Assembly (NCBI GenBank): GCA_020350885.1
Contig: CP070727.1
Coordinates: forward strand, 1,433,149-1,497,148
From: a bacterium
GTDB taxonomy: Bacteria > Krumholzibacteriota > Krumholzibacteriia > Krumholzibacteriales > Krumholzibacteriaceae
Reading direction: 5' to 3'
DNA length: 64,000 nt
Below are positions 1 through 8,081 of this stretch, one piece after another (positions within the stretch are counted from its first letter, which is position 1; every line of letters starts with the position of its first letter). The position numbers and the translations under genes are program-made. The notes below the pieces were generated by a model. It did no database searches. It was not told where the DNA came from and saw nothing but the letters and a program-made list of their open reading frames with translations.

Positions 1-654
1 GAAGACTGCCTCGTGATCAATAAGCCAGCCGGCATCGTTGTGCAGCCGGGAAACCGCAAGGAACGCGGTTCGATCCTCGATCTCCTGGAAGTCTACCGGC
101 GGCGGATTAAACAACCTGCGGACACTCCGTTTCCCTACTCGCCCGTACACCGCCTCGACATGCGTACCACCGGGGCGCTGGTTGTGGCAAAGGGAAGGGC
201 GGCGGCCAGGACACTAGCCGCCGCATTCGCATCAAGCGGCGTCGAGAAGGAATACCTGGCGGTCATCGAAGGGATACCCGGTCGAAAACAGGGAACCATA
301 GCCATTCCCCTTCGCACCAGGAAGGGTACAAGGTCACGAACGCGCTCGGACGCTACGGGTAAGGAGGCTCTGACCAGATACCGGCTCCTGAAGCGCCTGC
401 CCGGTGACCGGGCGCTCGTTTCCGTCACCATCGAGACTGGGCGCACCCATCAGATCAGGGCCCATCTGTCGGCGATCGGGCATCCCCTGGCCGGCGACAG
501 GTACTACGGTGCACGAACACGCCGTGAGGGAGGCTTTTTGTTGCACGCCTGGCGTATCACCTTTCCCCATCCGCGTGACGGCCGGCCGATCGAGATCGAG
601 GCATCGCCGCCGGAGGAGATCGCCGAATATCTGCATGACGCCCCTACACGATAA
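1..654 (+). CDS. RluA-family 23S rRNA/tRNA pseudouridine synthase, 5'-truncated by window edge
   Basis: This enzyme isomerises uridine to pseudouridine in structured RNA. The frame is open from base 1 and reads EDCLVINKPAG, so the gene enters from the left and its N-terminus (possibly an S4 domain) is outside the window. The RluA catalytic signature HRLDMRTTGALVVAK is present; its Asp is the expected catalytic residue. The later conserved block GRTHQIRAHLSAIGHPLAGD is also intact, followed by YGA. Which RNA position is modified cannot be told from the visible part; the RluC/RluD group is the closest by motif. The gene ends 92 bases before the M29-like gene on the same strand. Confidence 0.9.
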   Translation, partial: EDCLVINKPAGIVVQPGNRKERGSILDLLEVYRRRIKQPADTPFPYSPVHRLDMRTTGALVVAKGRAAARTLAAAFASSGVEKEYLAVIEGIPGRKQGTIAIPLRTRKGTRSRTRSDATGKEALTRYRLLKRLPGDRALVSVTIETGRTHQIRAHLSAIGHPLAGDRYYGARTRREGGFLLHAWRITFPHPRDGRPIEIEASPPEEIAEYLHDAPTR

Positions 655-746
655 AAGAAATAAATCTACCGCCGGCTCAAACCATTTGCTAGCATCGACA
701 CTCACGTGATGGCAGACCAGCGATAATGAAAAAGGGAAGGTGTATC

Positions 747-1712
747 ATGGACAAGGACCTACTGAATGCAGCACTCATCGCTGCCAGGGATTGCATGAAG
801 GTGCAGAAGGGTGAGCTGTTTCTCGTGGTGACCGACACGGACCTCGTTGAAATCGGTGAATCGCTCATGGAGGCGGGCCGGACACTGGAGGCGGAAGTCA
901 GTATGTTGAAGATACTCCCCCGTAGCCGAAACGGTGAGGAGCCGCCCGAGAACGTCGTTCAGGCGATGGTCCACAGCGATGTCGTCATCGCACCGACGGC
1001 GAAGTCTCTCACACACACCACCGCCCGGCGTAATGCCTGCGCTGCCGGAACCCGCGTGGCGACGATGCCCGGTATACTGCGGGAGACGATGATCCGCGGG
1101 CTCAACGCAGACTACTATGCGATTGCAGAGCGTACAAAACGGGTAACGGAGCTCTTGAACACCGCAAAGGTTGCACGGGTCACATCGGCCGCCGGAACCG
1201 ACATCACCCTTCCACTCGAGGGGATAGATGCAATCGCCTCCACCGGCCTGATGCACGGTCCAGGCTCCTTCGGAAACCTCCCCTCGGGCGAATCGTATCT
1301 GATGCCCGTCGAGGGAGCCTCGGAGGGGGTCTTTGTCGTCGATGGCTCGATGGCCGGAATCGGGGACCTCGCAGGAAAAATCCCCATCACGATAAGAGTC
1401 GAGAAGGGCCACGCAACAGAGATCAGCGGGGGTCCCGAGGCCGATCTCCTCGAGGAGAAGCTCCTGCCCCTCGGCCAGCCAGCCCGCAACATCGCTGAAT
1501 TCGGTGTAGGTACCAACGATGCAGCGAGGATCATCGGAAATATCCTCGAGGACGAGAAGGTGATGGGGACGATCCATATCGCACTCGGCAACAACATGTC
1601 GATGGGAGGCACGGTCGATGTACCCCTGCATCTCGACGGCATTGTAAAAGATCCGACGGTCGAGCTCGACGGTACCGTTGTCATGAAAAAGGGAAAGCTC
1701 CTGATCGGGTAG
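747..1712 (+). CDS. M29-like (thermophilic-type) aminopeptidase
   Basis: Predicted cytosolic metallo-aminopeptidase related to family M29 (aminopeptidase T/PepS), releasing N-terminal residues from peptides. At 321 residues it belongs to the shorter relatives of the roughly 400-residue family. Motifs compatible with M29 are GNLPSGESYLMP near residue 180, AEFGVGTN near 250, HIALGNN near 280 and PLHLDG near 300; the last supplies the His and Asp expected as metal ligands. An ATG at 726 in the same frame is also possible, but the ATG at 747 has a GGGAAGG ribosome site seven bases upstream and is preferred. The stop codon lies in the first copy of a 57-bp tandem repeat. The gene converges with htpX. 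Confidence 0.82.
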   Translation: MDKDLLNAALIAARDCMKVQKGELFLVVTDTDLVEIGESLMEAGRTLEAEVSMLKILPRSRNGEEPPENVVQAMVHSDVVIAPTAKSLTHTTARRNACAAGTRVATMPGILRETMIRGLNADYYAIAERTKRVTELLNTAKVARVTSAAGTDITLPLEGIDAIASTGLMHGPGSFGNLPSGESYLMPVEGASEGVFVVDGSMAGIGDLAGKIPITIRVEKGHATEISGGPEADLLEEKLLPLGQPARNIAEFGVGTNDAARIIGNILEDEKVMGTIHIALGNNMSMGGTVDVPLHLDGIVKDPTVELDGTVVMKKGKLLIG

Positions 1713-1828
1713 GCCGGGCGACCCCAATCCTACATGGCACGCAACCGCTCAACACGGTCCTCGATCGACGCAGGCCGGGCGACCCCAATCCTACATGGCA
1801 CGCAACCGCTCAACACGGTCCTCGATCG
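1711..1828. repeat. Perfect tandem direct repeat, 57 bp x 2 with 4-bp spacer
   Basis: Copy one spans 1711-1767 and copy two 1772-1828; all 57 bases match. Copy two contains the last 12 codons and stop of htpX (minus strand) plus 19 bases of its 3' flank. Copy one is therefore a duplicate of the end of htpX lying downstream of the gene, and its first two bases are the end of the stop codon of the M29-like gene. The perfect identity points to a recent duplication or an assembly artefact. There are no further copies in the window. Confidence 0.95.
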
Positions 1829-2681
1829 GGGGATGTGTGCTGAAAAGATTCTTCGCCCGTTTTTCAAACGGCTTTATGGGATTCACGATATAGAGATGCT
1901 GGGTCGCCCTGTTAGCGACCTCGAGCACCTCGCGGTCATGCGCGATCTTCTCCAGTGCAGAAGCCAGGCCCTCGGGATAGCGCGTCAGCTTCGCCGCCGA
2001 GGCATCCGCCAGGTACTCCCGCTGGCGAGAGACGGCCATCTGCAAGAGCTTTGCAAAGATGGGCGCGAGGATGGCAAGTACAATGGCCACCAGCATGATA
2101 ACTGCATCCCCCTTACCGGAGCCGCTCTTTCGCCTCCGGCGACCACCGGACCACCAGAGGCTCCGGAGGAAAAAATCGCTCAGCAGTACAATCGAACCCA
2201 CCATGATGCCCACCATCATGGCAAAGAGGATATCACGATTTGCTACGTGTGACATCTCATGGGCCATCACACCCTGAAGCTCGTCACGTCCGAGCTTATC
2301 CATGAGACCGGTCGTGATCGCTATGGATGCGTGTTCGGGATTCCTGCCGGTCGCAAAAGCGTTCGGTGCGCTATCGTCGATCACGTAAATCGCCGGCATG
2401 GGAAGTCCTGCCGCGATTGTCAGCTCCTCTACGACATTGAAGAGCTGGGGATAATCCCTCTTCTCGATACGCCGTGCCTTGCTGAAAGCAAGGATCATCT
2501 TATCTCCGCTGTAGTAAGCCGAAAGGGAAGCGATGAGCGCGATGAGAACTGCGAGAATGATACCGCCGTAATAGCTGCCCCAGTAGCTTCCCAGGATGTA
2601 ACCGAGCAGAATGAGAACCGAGGTCACAACGGCGACAAGTATCCACGAATTTCGCTTATTTGCCTCAATCTCCTGATACAT
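1791..2681 (-). CDS. htpX: HtpX-like M48 membrane metalloprotease
   Basis: Zinc-dependent inner-membrane protease of family M48, thought to degrade misfolded membrane proteins. The 296-residue length is typical. Two hydrophobic segments occur in the first 55 residues and two more near residues 155-220. The HExxH zinc site is MAHEMSHVANRD near residue 140, and a downstream Glu that could be the third ligand lies in REYLADASAAKL. The C-terminal HPPIEDRVERL is characteristic of the family. It lies 12 bases downstream of lemA, the common LemA-HtpX pairing, so the two are probably cotranscribed. Its last codons are duplicated beyond the stop (see repeat). Confidence 0.93.
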   Translation of the reverse strand: MYQEIEANKRNSWILVAVVTSVLILLGYILGSYWGSYYGGIILAVLIALIASLSAYYSGDKMILAFSKARRIEKRDYPQLFNVVEELTIAAGLPMPAIYVIDDSAPNAFATGRNPEHASIAITTGLMDKLGRDELQGVMAHEMSHVANRDILFAMMVGIMVGSIVLLSDFFLRSLWWSGGRRRRKSGSGKGDAVIMLVAIVLAILAPIFAKLLQMAVSRQREYLADASAAKLTRYPEGLASALEKIAHDREVLEVANRATQHLYIVNPIKPFEKRAKNLFSTHPPIEDRVERLRAM

Positions 2682-2693
2682 TTCCTACTGTAA

Positions 2694-3251
2694 TCACGAA
2701 GTGAAATCGACCTTCGGCGCCTCCCGCTGTGCTTCATCCTCCAGCTCAAAGAATTCACGCGGGCCGAAATTGAACATCGATGCAACCACGTTCGCGGGTA
2801 TCGTTTCCGTCTTTGTATTGTAATCCATGACACAATCGTTGTAGTGCTGCCGTGCGAAAGAGATCTTGTTCTCGGTCGAGACGAGCTCCTCATGAAGCGC
2901 TATCATATTCTGATTCGCCTTGAGGTCCGGGTAGTTCTCCACCACCGCAAAGAGCGAGCGGAGCGTCTGGGGTAGAAAGTTTTCCGCCCGGGCCTGATCG
3001 ACAACACCGGATGCATCGATTGCCTGCTGTCGCGCCTTGGTAACGTTCTCCAGAACCTCGCGCTCATGCTTGAGGTACCCCTTCGCCGTTTCGACGAGAT
3101 TCGGAATGAGATCGTATCGCCTCTTAAGTTGAACATCTATCTGCGCCCACCCGTTGTCGCACCGTCGCCGCATGCGTACGAGTGTATTGTACAATCCGAT
3201 GAAGATCAAAACGAGTACGACGATAATGACAAGAATGACTATGCCAACCAT
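2694..3251 (-). CDS. lemA: LemA family membrane protein
   Basis: Small membrane-anchored coiled-coil protein of the LemA family; its molecular role is poorly defined but it is often encoded next to HtpX-type proteases. One N-terminal membrane segment (about residues 1-22) is followed by the family signature NGWAQIDVQLKRRYDLIPNL and a helical domain. I take the ATG at 3251, which has a GGAGG site about seven bases upstream; a TTG two codons earlier overlaps that spacer and is unlikely. The protein is then 185 residues, normal for the family. It is the first gene of the lemA-htpX pair and is divergent from adenylate kinase. Confidence 0.93.
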   Translation of the reverse strand: MVGIVILVIIVVLVLIFIGLYNTLVRMRRRCDNGWAQIDVQLKRRYDLIPNLVETAKGYLKHEREVLENVTKARQQAIDASGVVDQARAENFLPQTLRSLFAVVENYPDLKANQNMIALHEELVSTENKISFARQHYNDCVMDYNTKTETIPANVVASMFNFGPREFFELEDEAQREAPKVDFTS

Positions 3252-3368
3252 AAACAACCTCCGTCAGTTAGCTCCAAACCCGTGGCGACGCATGGGGAAT
3301 CGCATTCCAGGCTTATGTCCCCGTTGCAGGAATAGCACGGTTGTTCCCCATGGTACCGGAATTACAAA

Positions 3369-3397
3369 TTGACCTGAAGGCTTTTTTAAATCATTAT
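3369..3397 (+). promoter_or_regulatory. Candidate sigma70-type promoter for adenylate kinase
   Basis: TTGACC at 3369-3374 and CATTAT at 3392-3397 are separated by 17 bases; the match to TTGACA/TATAAT is 5/6 and 4/6. It lies in AT-rich sequence 36 bases before the first possible adk start, in the gap between divergent lemA and adk. This is a pattern match only. Confidence 0.4.
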
Positions 3398-3432
3398 AGC
3401 ACGAAGTTTGTCTCATAACTGTTCTTTACATC

Positions 3433-4092
3433 ATGGGTGTCATGCGAATTGTTATCGCTGGAAAACCGGGGTCCGGTAAGGGTACGCAGGCGGCCCTGCT
3501 GTCCGACCGGATGAATATTCCTCACCTCTCGAGTGGCGAGATCCTCCGCGCGGAAATCCGCAATGCGACGGCCTTCGGGAAGGAAGTCCAGGAGTACGTA
3601 CGCAGAGGTGAGATAGGTCCCGAACGCCTCATCACCTCTGTGATCCTCGAATTTATCGAACGTAAAAAATACGGCAAAGGTTTCGTTCTCGACGGATTTC
3701 CGAGAACGATCTATCAGGCAAGGGAGCTCGATCGCCGCTTCAGCCCCTCTCTGTGCATCCTGCTTACACTGCCGGATGAGACGATCTTCAGCCGGCTACC
3801 GAACAGGCTCACGTGTACGGCGTGCGGCCGTGTCTATAACGTTCGCGAACTGCTCCCCGAGCGGGAGGGGCGGTGTGACGGATGCGGCAGTGAGCTCGTG
3901 CATCGAATCGACGACCGCCACGAGACGGTCGAGCGCCGCCTCGAGATATTTCGCGAGGAATCCGCACCGGTTCTCGATCACTATCGCCGCTCCAACCGGC
4001 TGGTCCCCGTCGATGCCACCCACTCCCCCGATGCGATACTTCGAGATATCATCAAGGCCCTGGAATCTCTGGAGCTTACAAATCCGGTATAG
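3433..4092 (+). CDS. adk: Adenylate kinase, zinc-LID type
   Basis: Cytosolic enzyme that interconverts ATP + AMP and two ADP. The P-loop is GKPGSGKGTQA (residues about 10-20), with Lys in place of the usual second-position Pro. The NMP-binding segment reads LSSGEILRAEI, where most homologues have (S/T)-G-D. FVLDGFPRT is conserved. The LID carries CTACGRVYN and CDGCGS, two CxxC pairs that should bind zinc, followed by RIDDRHETVERRL. Length (219 residues from ATG 3433, 216 from ATG 3442) is standard. Neither start has a strong ribosome site, so the start is uncertain by three codons. It stands alone between divergent lemA and a lipoprotein gene. Confidence 0.93.
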   Translation: MGVMRIVIAGKPGSGKGTQAALLSDRMNIPHLSSGEILRAEIRNATAFGKEVQEYVRRGEIGPERLITSVILEFIERKKYGKGFVLDGFPRTIYQARELDRRFSPSLCILLTLPDETIFSRLPNRLTCTACGRVYNVRELLPEREGRCDGCGSELVHRIDDRHETVERRLEIFREESAPVLDHYRRSNRLVPVDATHSPDAILRDIIKALESLELTNPV

Positions 4093-4383
4093 GCAATATG
4101 CACTATGCGCCGTGAGGTTGAAAAACGCACCGAAGGGGACAAATAGCAACTCCCAGGCAAAAAACAGAATAGAAAGCCCCGATAGCCCCCCTCATGGCAT
4201 AATGAGAATCTCGGAGAAGCGTCCAGAAACCAAATATTTCCTCCCGATTACTGCACAACTTATTACGTAACAATGAATTATGCGCATAGACGGAGCCCCC
4301 AGAACATGTGGCACATAGCTTGCTGCACCGCTCTCTCCGAGGGGACACCAGGATTCACTCTTCGGAAAGAAGGAGGTCTCATC

Positions 4384-5211
4384 ATGAGGAAGGTCTTAGC
4401 GGTCCTGATGGGTCTCGTCCTCAGTTTTGCATTAGTTTCCTGTTCTGAGGATTCGGGTAAGCCCGTCACCCCGCCGGAACCTCCGGAGTTCGAGATTACG
4501 ACACTCACGCTTCCGGTCGGGCACACATGTACACCGTACAGTATGGAATTAGAGGTTTCTGGTGGATTTCAGCCATACACCTGGTCCATCACCGCCGGCA
4601 ATCTGCCGGAGGGTGCAACCATGACTGAAGATGGTAGGATCTGGGGTGTCATGGATAGTCCGGGCGAGTACACCTTCACCGTTCAGGTAATGGACAACTC
4701 GTCGACTCCACAGATGGCTACCATGCAATACACATGGAATATTCAGGAGCCTGCCAATCCTTCACTCGCCGTTTTCTTCGACAACGAAGCGAGCATATGC
4801 TGCTCAGCCACCGAGGCGTGGAGCATGCTCGACTCCTACGTCTTCATCATGCTGGATGCAGGTGAAGAGTCGTGCTGTTGGGCAACCGAGTTCATGCTGC
4901 GCCTGACTGATGTCGAAGGTGTTGATCTCGAGGCCGGTACCGACTTCGGTATCATCAACGTGGCGTATCCTCCGCATGTTTCCATTACGATGGGAGAAAT
5001 GTTCGACGGTATCGCCATCTCGTTCAACAGGCCGATGTTTGGACCGACACCGATCCATATCGCCAGCTTCGCTCTGATGCTGCTGGAGGATATCGATCAG
5101 CTGTCGTTCAAGTTCGATGCGAATCCGGGTGGTTACCTGGCCATCGCCGGCTGCGACGAGGACAAGACCATCGTCGAGGTCAGTGGGCGTGAGGCTGCCA
5201 TCAACTACTAG
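4384..5211 (+). CDS. Secreted lipoprotein with putative Ig-like (He_PIG-type) domain
   Basis: Unrecognised 275-residue lipoprotein. The ATG at 4384 is chosen because AAGGAGG lies just upstream and it gives a clean signal peptide ending in the lipobox LVSC; an upstream in-frame ATG at 4273 has neither. Residues about 35-130 look like a putative-Ig domain: LPVGHTCTPYSMELEVSGG, then LPEGATMTEDGRIWG and GEYTFTVQV, the usual He_PIG pattern of cell-surface adhesins. The C-terminal half contains the paired-cysteine segments SICCSA and ESCCWA and looks like a cohesin-type beta fold, but I could not assign it. It is single-gene, with a strong terminator immediately after it. Confidence 0.75.
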   Translation: MRKVLAVLMGLVLSFALVSCSEDSGKPVTPPEPPEFEITTLTLPVGHTCTPYSMELEVSGGFQPYTWSITAGNLPEGATMTEDGRIWGVMDSPGEYTFTVQVMDNSSTPQMATMQYTWNIQEPANPSLAVFFDNEASICCSATEAWSMLDSYVFIMLDAGEESCCWATEFMLRLTDVEGVDLEAGTDFGIINVAYPPHVSITMGEMFDGIAISFNRPMFGPTPIHIASFALMLLEDIDQLSFKFDANPGGYLAIAGCDEDKTIVEVSGREAAINY

Positions 5212-5249
5212 GCACGGCGGTTGAGGATCGAAACATACTGATTAAGTGA

Positions 5250-5295
5250 CCCCTCGGGAGAAAGCGGAGCCTTCCGCTGATCCCGAGGGGTTTTT
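5250..5295 (+). terminator. Rho-independent terminator after the Ig-like lipoprotein gene
   Basis: Perfect 10-bp stem 5250-5259 / 5281-5290 (CCCCTCGGGA with TCCCGAGGGG) enclosing a second stem 5263-5268 / 5273-5278 (AGCGGA with TCCGCT), then five T at 5291-5295. It works in the plus direction; there is no T run on the opposite side for the converging AsmA-like gene. Confidence 0.88.
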
Positions 5296-5348
5296 CCGTA
5301 ACTCCCTGTTGTGTGCGGTCTCCCGGCTCCCGGCGGCCGGACCCGGCG

Positions 5349-7835
5349 CTATTTCTTTTTCAGCAAGTCCTGGATCTTTTTCTTGACCCCGTCGATCATC
5401 TTCTCACCGGCCCTCCGCTTCGCCCGCTCGAGATCGAAGGAAACCTTCGGCGATTTCACGCTGCCTCCCAGTCCGAAATCGATGATCAGATTGCCGTCCG
5501 TGTCCCTGAGGAGATCTGCGAGATCACGATACTTACTGAGATCCTTCATCCCCTTCTGCACATTTGGTGGAATCAAGAGACTAGCGGTATAATCGAGCGT
5601 TCCATCGAAACCGAATGATCCTTGGATGACCCAGTCACCCCGCTTCGATTTAATCGCCCAATCCTCGGTGAATAACCGCCCGCCTCGAACGGTGAAGCTG
5701 CCGGACCAATCATGGAAATCGAATGCCTCGTAGCCGGCCAGATCGAATCCTGTCAGTGCCGTGAGGGGAGCTATGAAACGTCTGAAGTTAACCCTCCCGT
5801 TGTATGATATGGCGGAGCCCGAGGCGCTCAGGGTATTCAAGGGATTCAGATCCGGCCCGTTCAGCAGCATCCCCTTCGTTTTGAAATCGAATTCACCCTC
5901 CAGCAGCTCTCCCACACCGATGCGCATGCCGCCGAGTGCCTTGCCGGCCTGAATACCGTCAAACACGATGTCAACCGTGGTCTCCACCCTCTCAGGATCC
6001 CTCAGATTGACATCTACGGTCCCATGTCCGGCACCATCGGCATAACGGAGCGCCAGCGGCTCAACTCTCATGAGGCCGTTTCGGATCCGTCCCTCGGCAC
6101 GGATATCGGTCAGGATCGCCTTCTCGGCGATCACCGAGTCGAGCTTTGTGGTAAATGCCGTATTCTTCAGTATAAGGAGCGCCGCAGGATTTCGGGTAAA
6201 TGCTGCGACTGGGTCTTTCATCCTCGTATCCGTGCGTTGCTGCGCCGGTGTCGGACCGCCATTCTCCTCCGGCTGCTCGAAGATACGTGCATCGAATGAG
6301 CGTCCTTTGAGATTCACGGAGAGTGCAGGTGCGTTGGTGATGGAATCGAGCAGGAATCCGAGGTCGGCATCCTCCCGGACTGCCTCCTTCCCACCCGTCC
6401 GCTGCATGAGCTCGGCCATGGCGGGCATTACACCCTTCCACGAGGCCATGCACTCGAACGGGCTTCCGTTTATCGTGAACGCCGCATCCATCGTCTTGAT
6501 ATCAGCCCCCTCGATGGCTGCCGAAGCCTCGAGCGAGGAGACCCGCAGCGGGCTACCCGCCGGAGCGAAGGATGCATCTTCGATCCCCACCGAGCCCGAA
6601 AGGGAAACGGCCTTCCATGCGGTTGCGATCCCCTCCGGGGAAACCTTTTTGCCGGCCGTCGGGAAGAGGCCCGCCAGCGTGCCTGGGGTACCCGCCCCCC
6701 GCACCTTGGCCGTAAGGCGGCCGGCGGCGGACATCGAACCCGTGCCAACCCGATTCAACAGATCGCCGAGCTCTACCTCGCTGTCGGCGGCAAACCGAAC
6801 CGTTTCGAGCCTGCGCTTCTCGTTTATGGAGAGCGCGAAATCGATGCTCGCCGTTGAGCGTCCGAATGAAGCAGAGAGATTATCCGTCTCGGCACCTGCG
6901 TTGGAAAAGGCCACCGTGCCTGCAACTGTTATGGCGTCCTTGAATGCAGGGTGCGCTATCGCAATATCCTTGAAGCTGGCATCGCCTGCGATCCGCATCC
7001 CGGCAGGCGACTTGCCGCTTCCCTCGACCCGTGCCGTGAACGCAACGGTGCCGCCTGCGATTTCGACAGGCAGCCCCATCCTCTTCGCCCCCCCCTCCGG
7101 AGAGGGAACCAGCTCATCCAGGGGCAGAGCGAGAGCCTGTGCCACCAGGGATGCACAGTCGGTATCGGCGGACTGTATATCGAGTGTGAACTGCCGACGC
7201 CCGGTCAAGTCCGTAATGGATCCCGAGATATCCATCCGCAATACATCGTTCCACTCGAGTGCAGCCTTCTCGATATCGAGTGTGGAAAAGGCCATATCAC
7301 TCGTCGCCTCCGCTCGCAGATCCACACCCCCGAGGGGCACCGGCCTGCCTTTTTCCCTGGTTATGAATACCGTATCGGCGGATGTTTCGGCACTGATATG
7401 CAACAGCTCCCGGACCGGTTTTATCGAAAGACTGGCACCGAGGCCGGCGAGTGTAAAGCCGACCCGTTTCCGGTCATCCTGCAGCGACAATCTCCCACCT
7501 CGCACATCAACCGTCTGTATCTCGGGACGCTTCCTGATGAGCGATACAAGCGATGCCCGAACAACCACCTTATCGGACGAGAAGGTCAGTTGCTTTTCTT
7601 CGGGTAGTGACTTCTCGAACCTGAGTTTCCCGATATCGATCCCGAATCCAAACGGAAAACGGACACCGATCTCGTCGAAGACGATCGTCGCATCGATGGC
7701 TTTTTCAACACGCGGCACGACCAGGTCCCGCAAGCGGTCCTCAGTGAGAATGATCCTGAGCGCTGCACTCGCGATAACGACAATGCCGATTACGACACAC
7801 AGAACAATAACGAGAACTCGCTGTCCTTTTGTCAT
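5349..7835 (-). CDS. AsmA-like inner-membrane/periplasmic protein
   Basis: Large AsmA-family protein (828 residues from the chosen start), a class anchored in the inner membrane and implicated in lipid transport and outer-membrane homeostasis. The N-terminus has one membrane helix (about residues 5-27), then the AsmA opening LRDLVVPRVEKAIDATIVFD. The remainder is a long beta-rich periplasmic region with repeated short strands. The end holds the AsmA C-terminal pattern (GGRLFTEDWAIKSKRGDW, GFDGTLDYTASLLIPP), then a Lys-rich tail. Three in-frame starts (GTG 7844, ATG 7841, ATG 7835) lie together; the one at 7835 has GGTGAGG at the best distance. Confidence 0.85.
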   Translation of the reverse strand: MTKGQRVLVIVLCVVIGIVVIASAALRIILTEDRLRDLVVPRVEKAIDATIVFDEIGVRFPFGFGIDIGKLRFEKSLPEEKQLTFSSDKVVVRASLVSLIRKRPEIQTVDVRGGRLSLQDDRKRVGFTLAGLGASLSIKPVRELLHISAETSADTVFITREKGRPVPLGGVDLRAEATSDMAFSTLDIEKAALEWNDVLRMDISGSITDLTGRRQFTLDIQSADTDCASLVAQALALPLDELVPSPEGGAKRMGLPVEIAGGTVAFTARVEGSGKSPAGMRIAGDASFKDIAIAHPAFKDAITVAGTVAFSNAGAETDNLSASFGRSTASIDFALSINEKRRLETVRFAADSEVELGDLLNRVGTGSMSAAGRLTAKVRGAGTPGTLAGLFPTAGKKVSPEGIATAWKAVSLSGSVGIEDASFAPAGSPLRVSSLEASAAIEGADIKTMDAAFTINGSPFECMASWKGVMPAMAELMQRTGGKEAVREDADLGFLLDSITNAPALSVNLKGRSFDARIFEQPEENGGPTPAQQRTDTRMKDPVAAFTRNPAALLILKNTAFTTKLDSVIAEKAILTDIRAEGRIRNGLMRVEPLALRYADGAGHGTVDVNLRDPERVETTVDIVFDGIQAGKALGGMRIGVGELLEGEFDFKTKGMLLNGPDLNPLNTLSASGSAISYNGRVNFRRFIAPLTALTGFDLAGYEAFDFHDWSGSFTVRGGRLFTEDWAIKSKRGDWVIQGSFGFDGTLDYTASLLIPPNVQKGMKDLSKYRDLADLLRDTDGNLIIDFGLGGSVKSPKVSFDLERAKRRAGEKMIDGVKKKIQDLLKKK

Positions 7836-8081
7836 AACCATCACCTCACCTTAAATAAACCTCGTGAGCATGCTACCGTATGCTCCCAAGAAACGCAAAG
7901 GGGTTTCACCTTGCCTTACTCCACCTTATGTACTTAGAATAATCTGTCTTAGTGACCCGGAGACCGCATCGAAGGGGACAGATCGAATATTCGTACCCTG
8001 AAGATCGTCTCGAGCGGTGCCGATCATATACGTACAGACCGGAACATATAACGGGAGGCACCGGCAACGAAAGGATGTACC

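Noticed and set aside
759-1727. Long minus-strand frame opposite the M29-like aminopeptidase
   Set aside because: Shadow of a clearly recognised gene; Arg/His/Cys-rich composition and no motifs.
4273-4383. Upstream extension of the Ig-like lipoprotein frame
   Set aside because: No ribosome site, and the extension would hide the lipoprotein signal peptide; the ATG at 4384 with AAGGAGG is better.
6070-7854. Long plus-strand frame of 594 codons over the AsmA-like gene
   Set aside because: It is antisense to the AsmA-like frame, has Ser/Arg-rich shadow composition and no domains.
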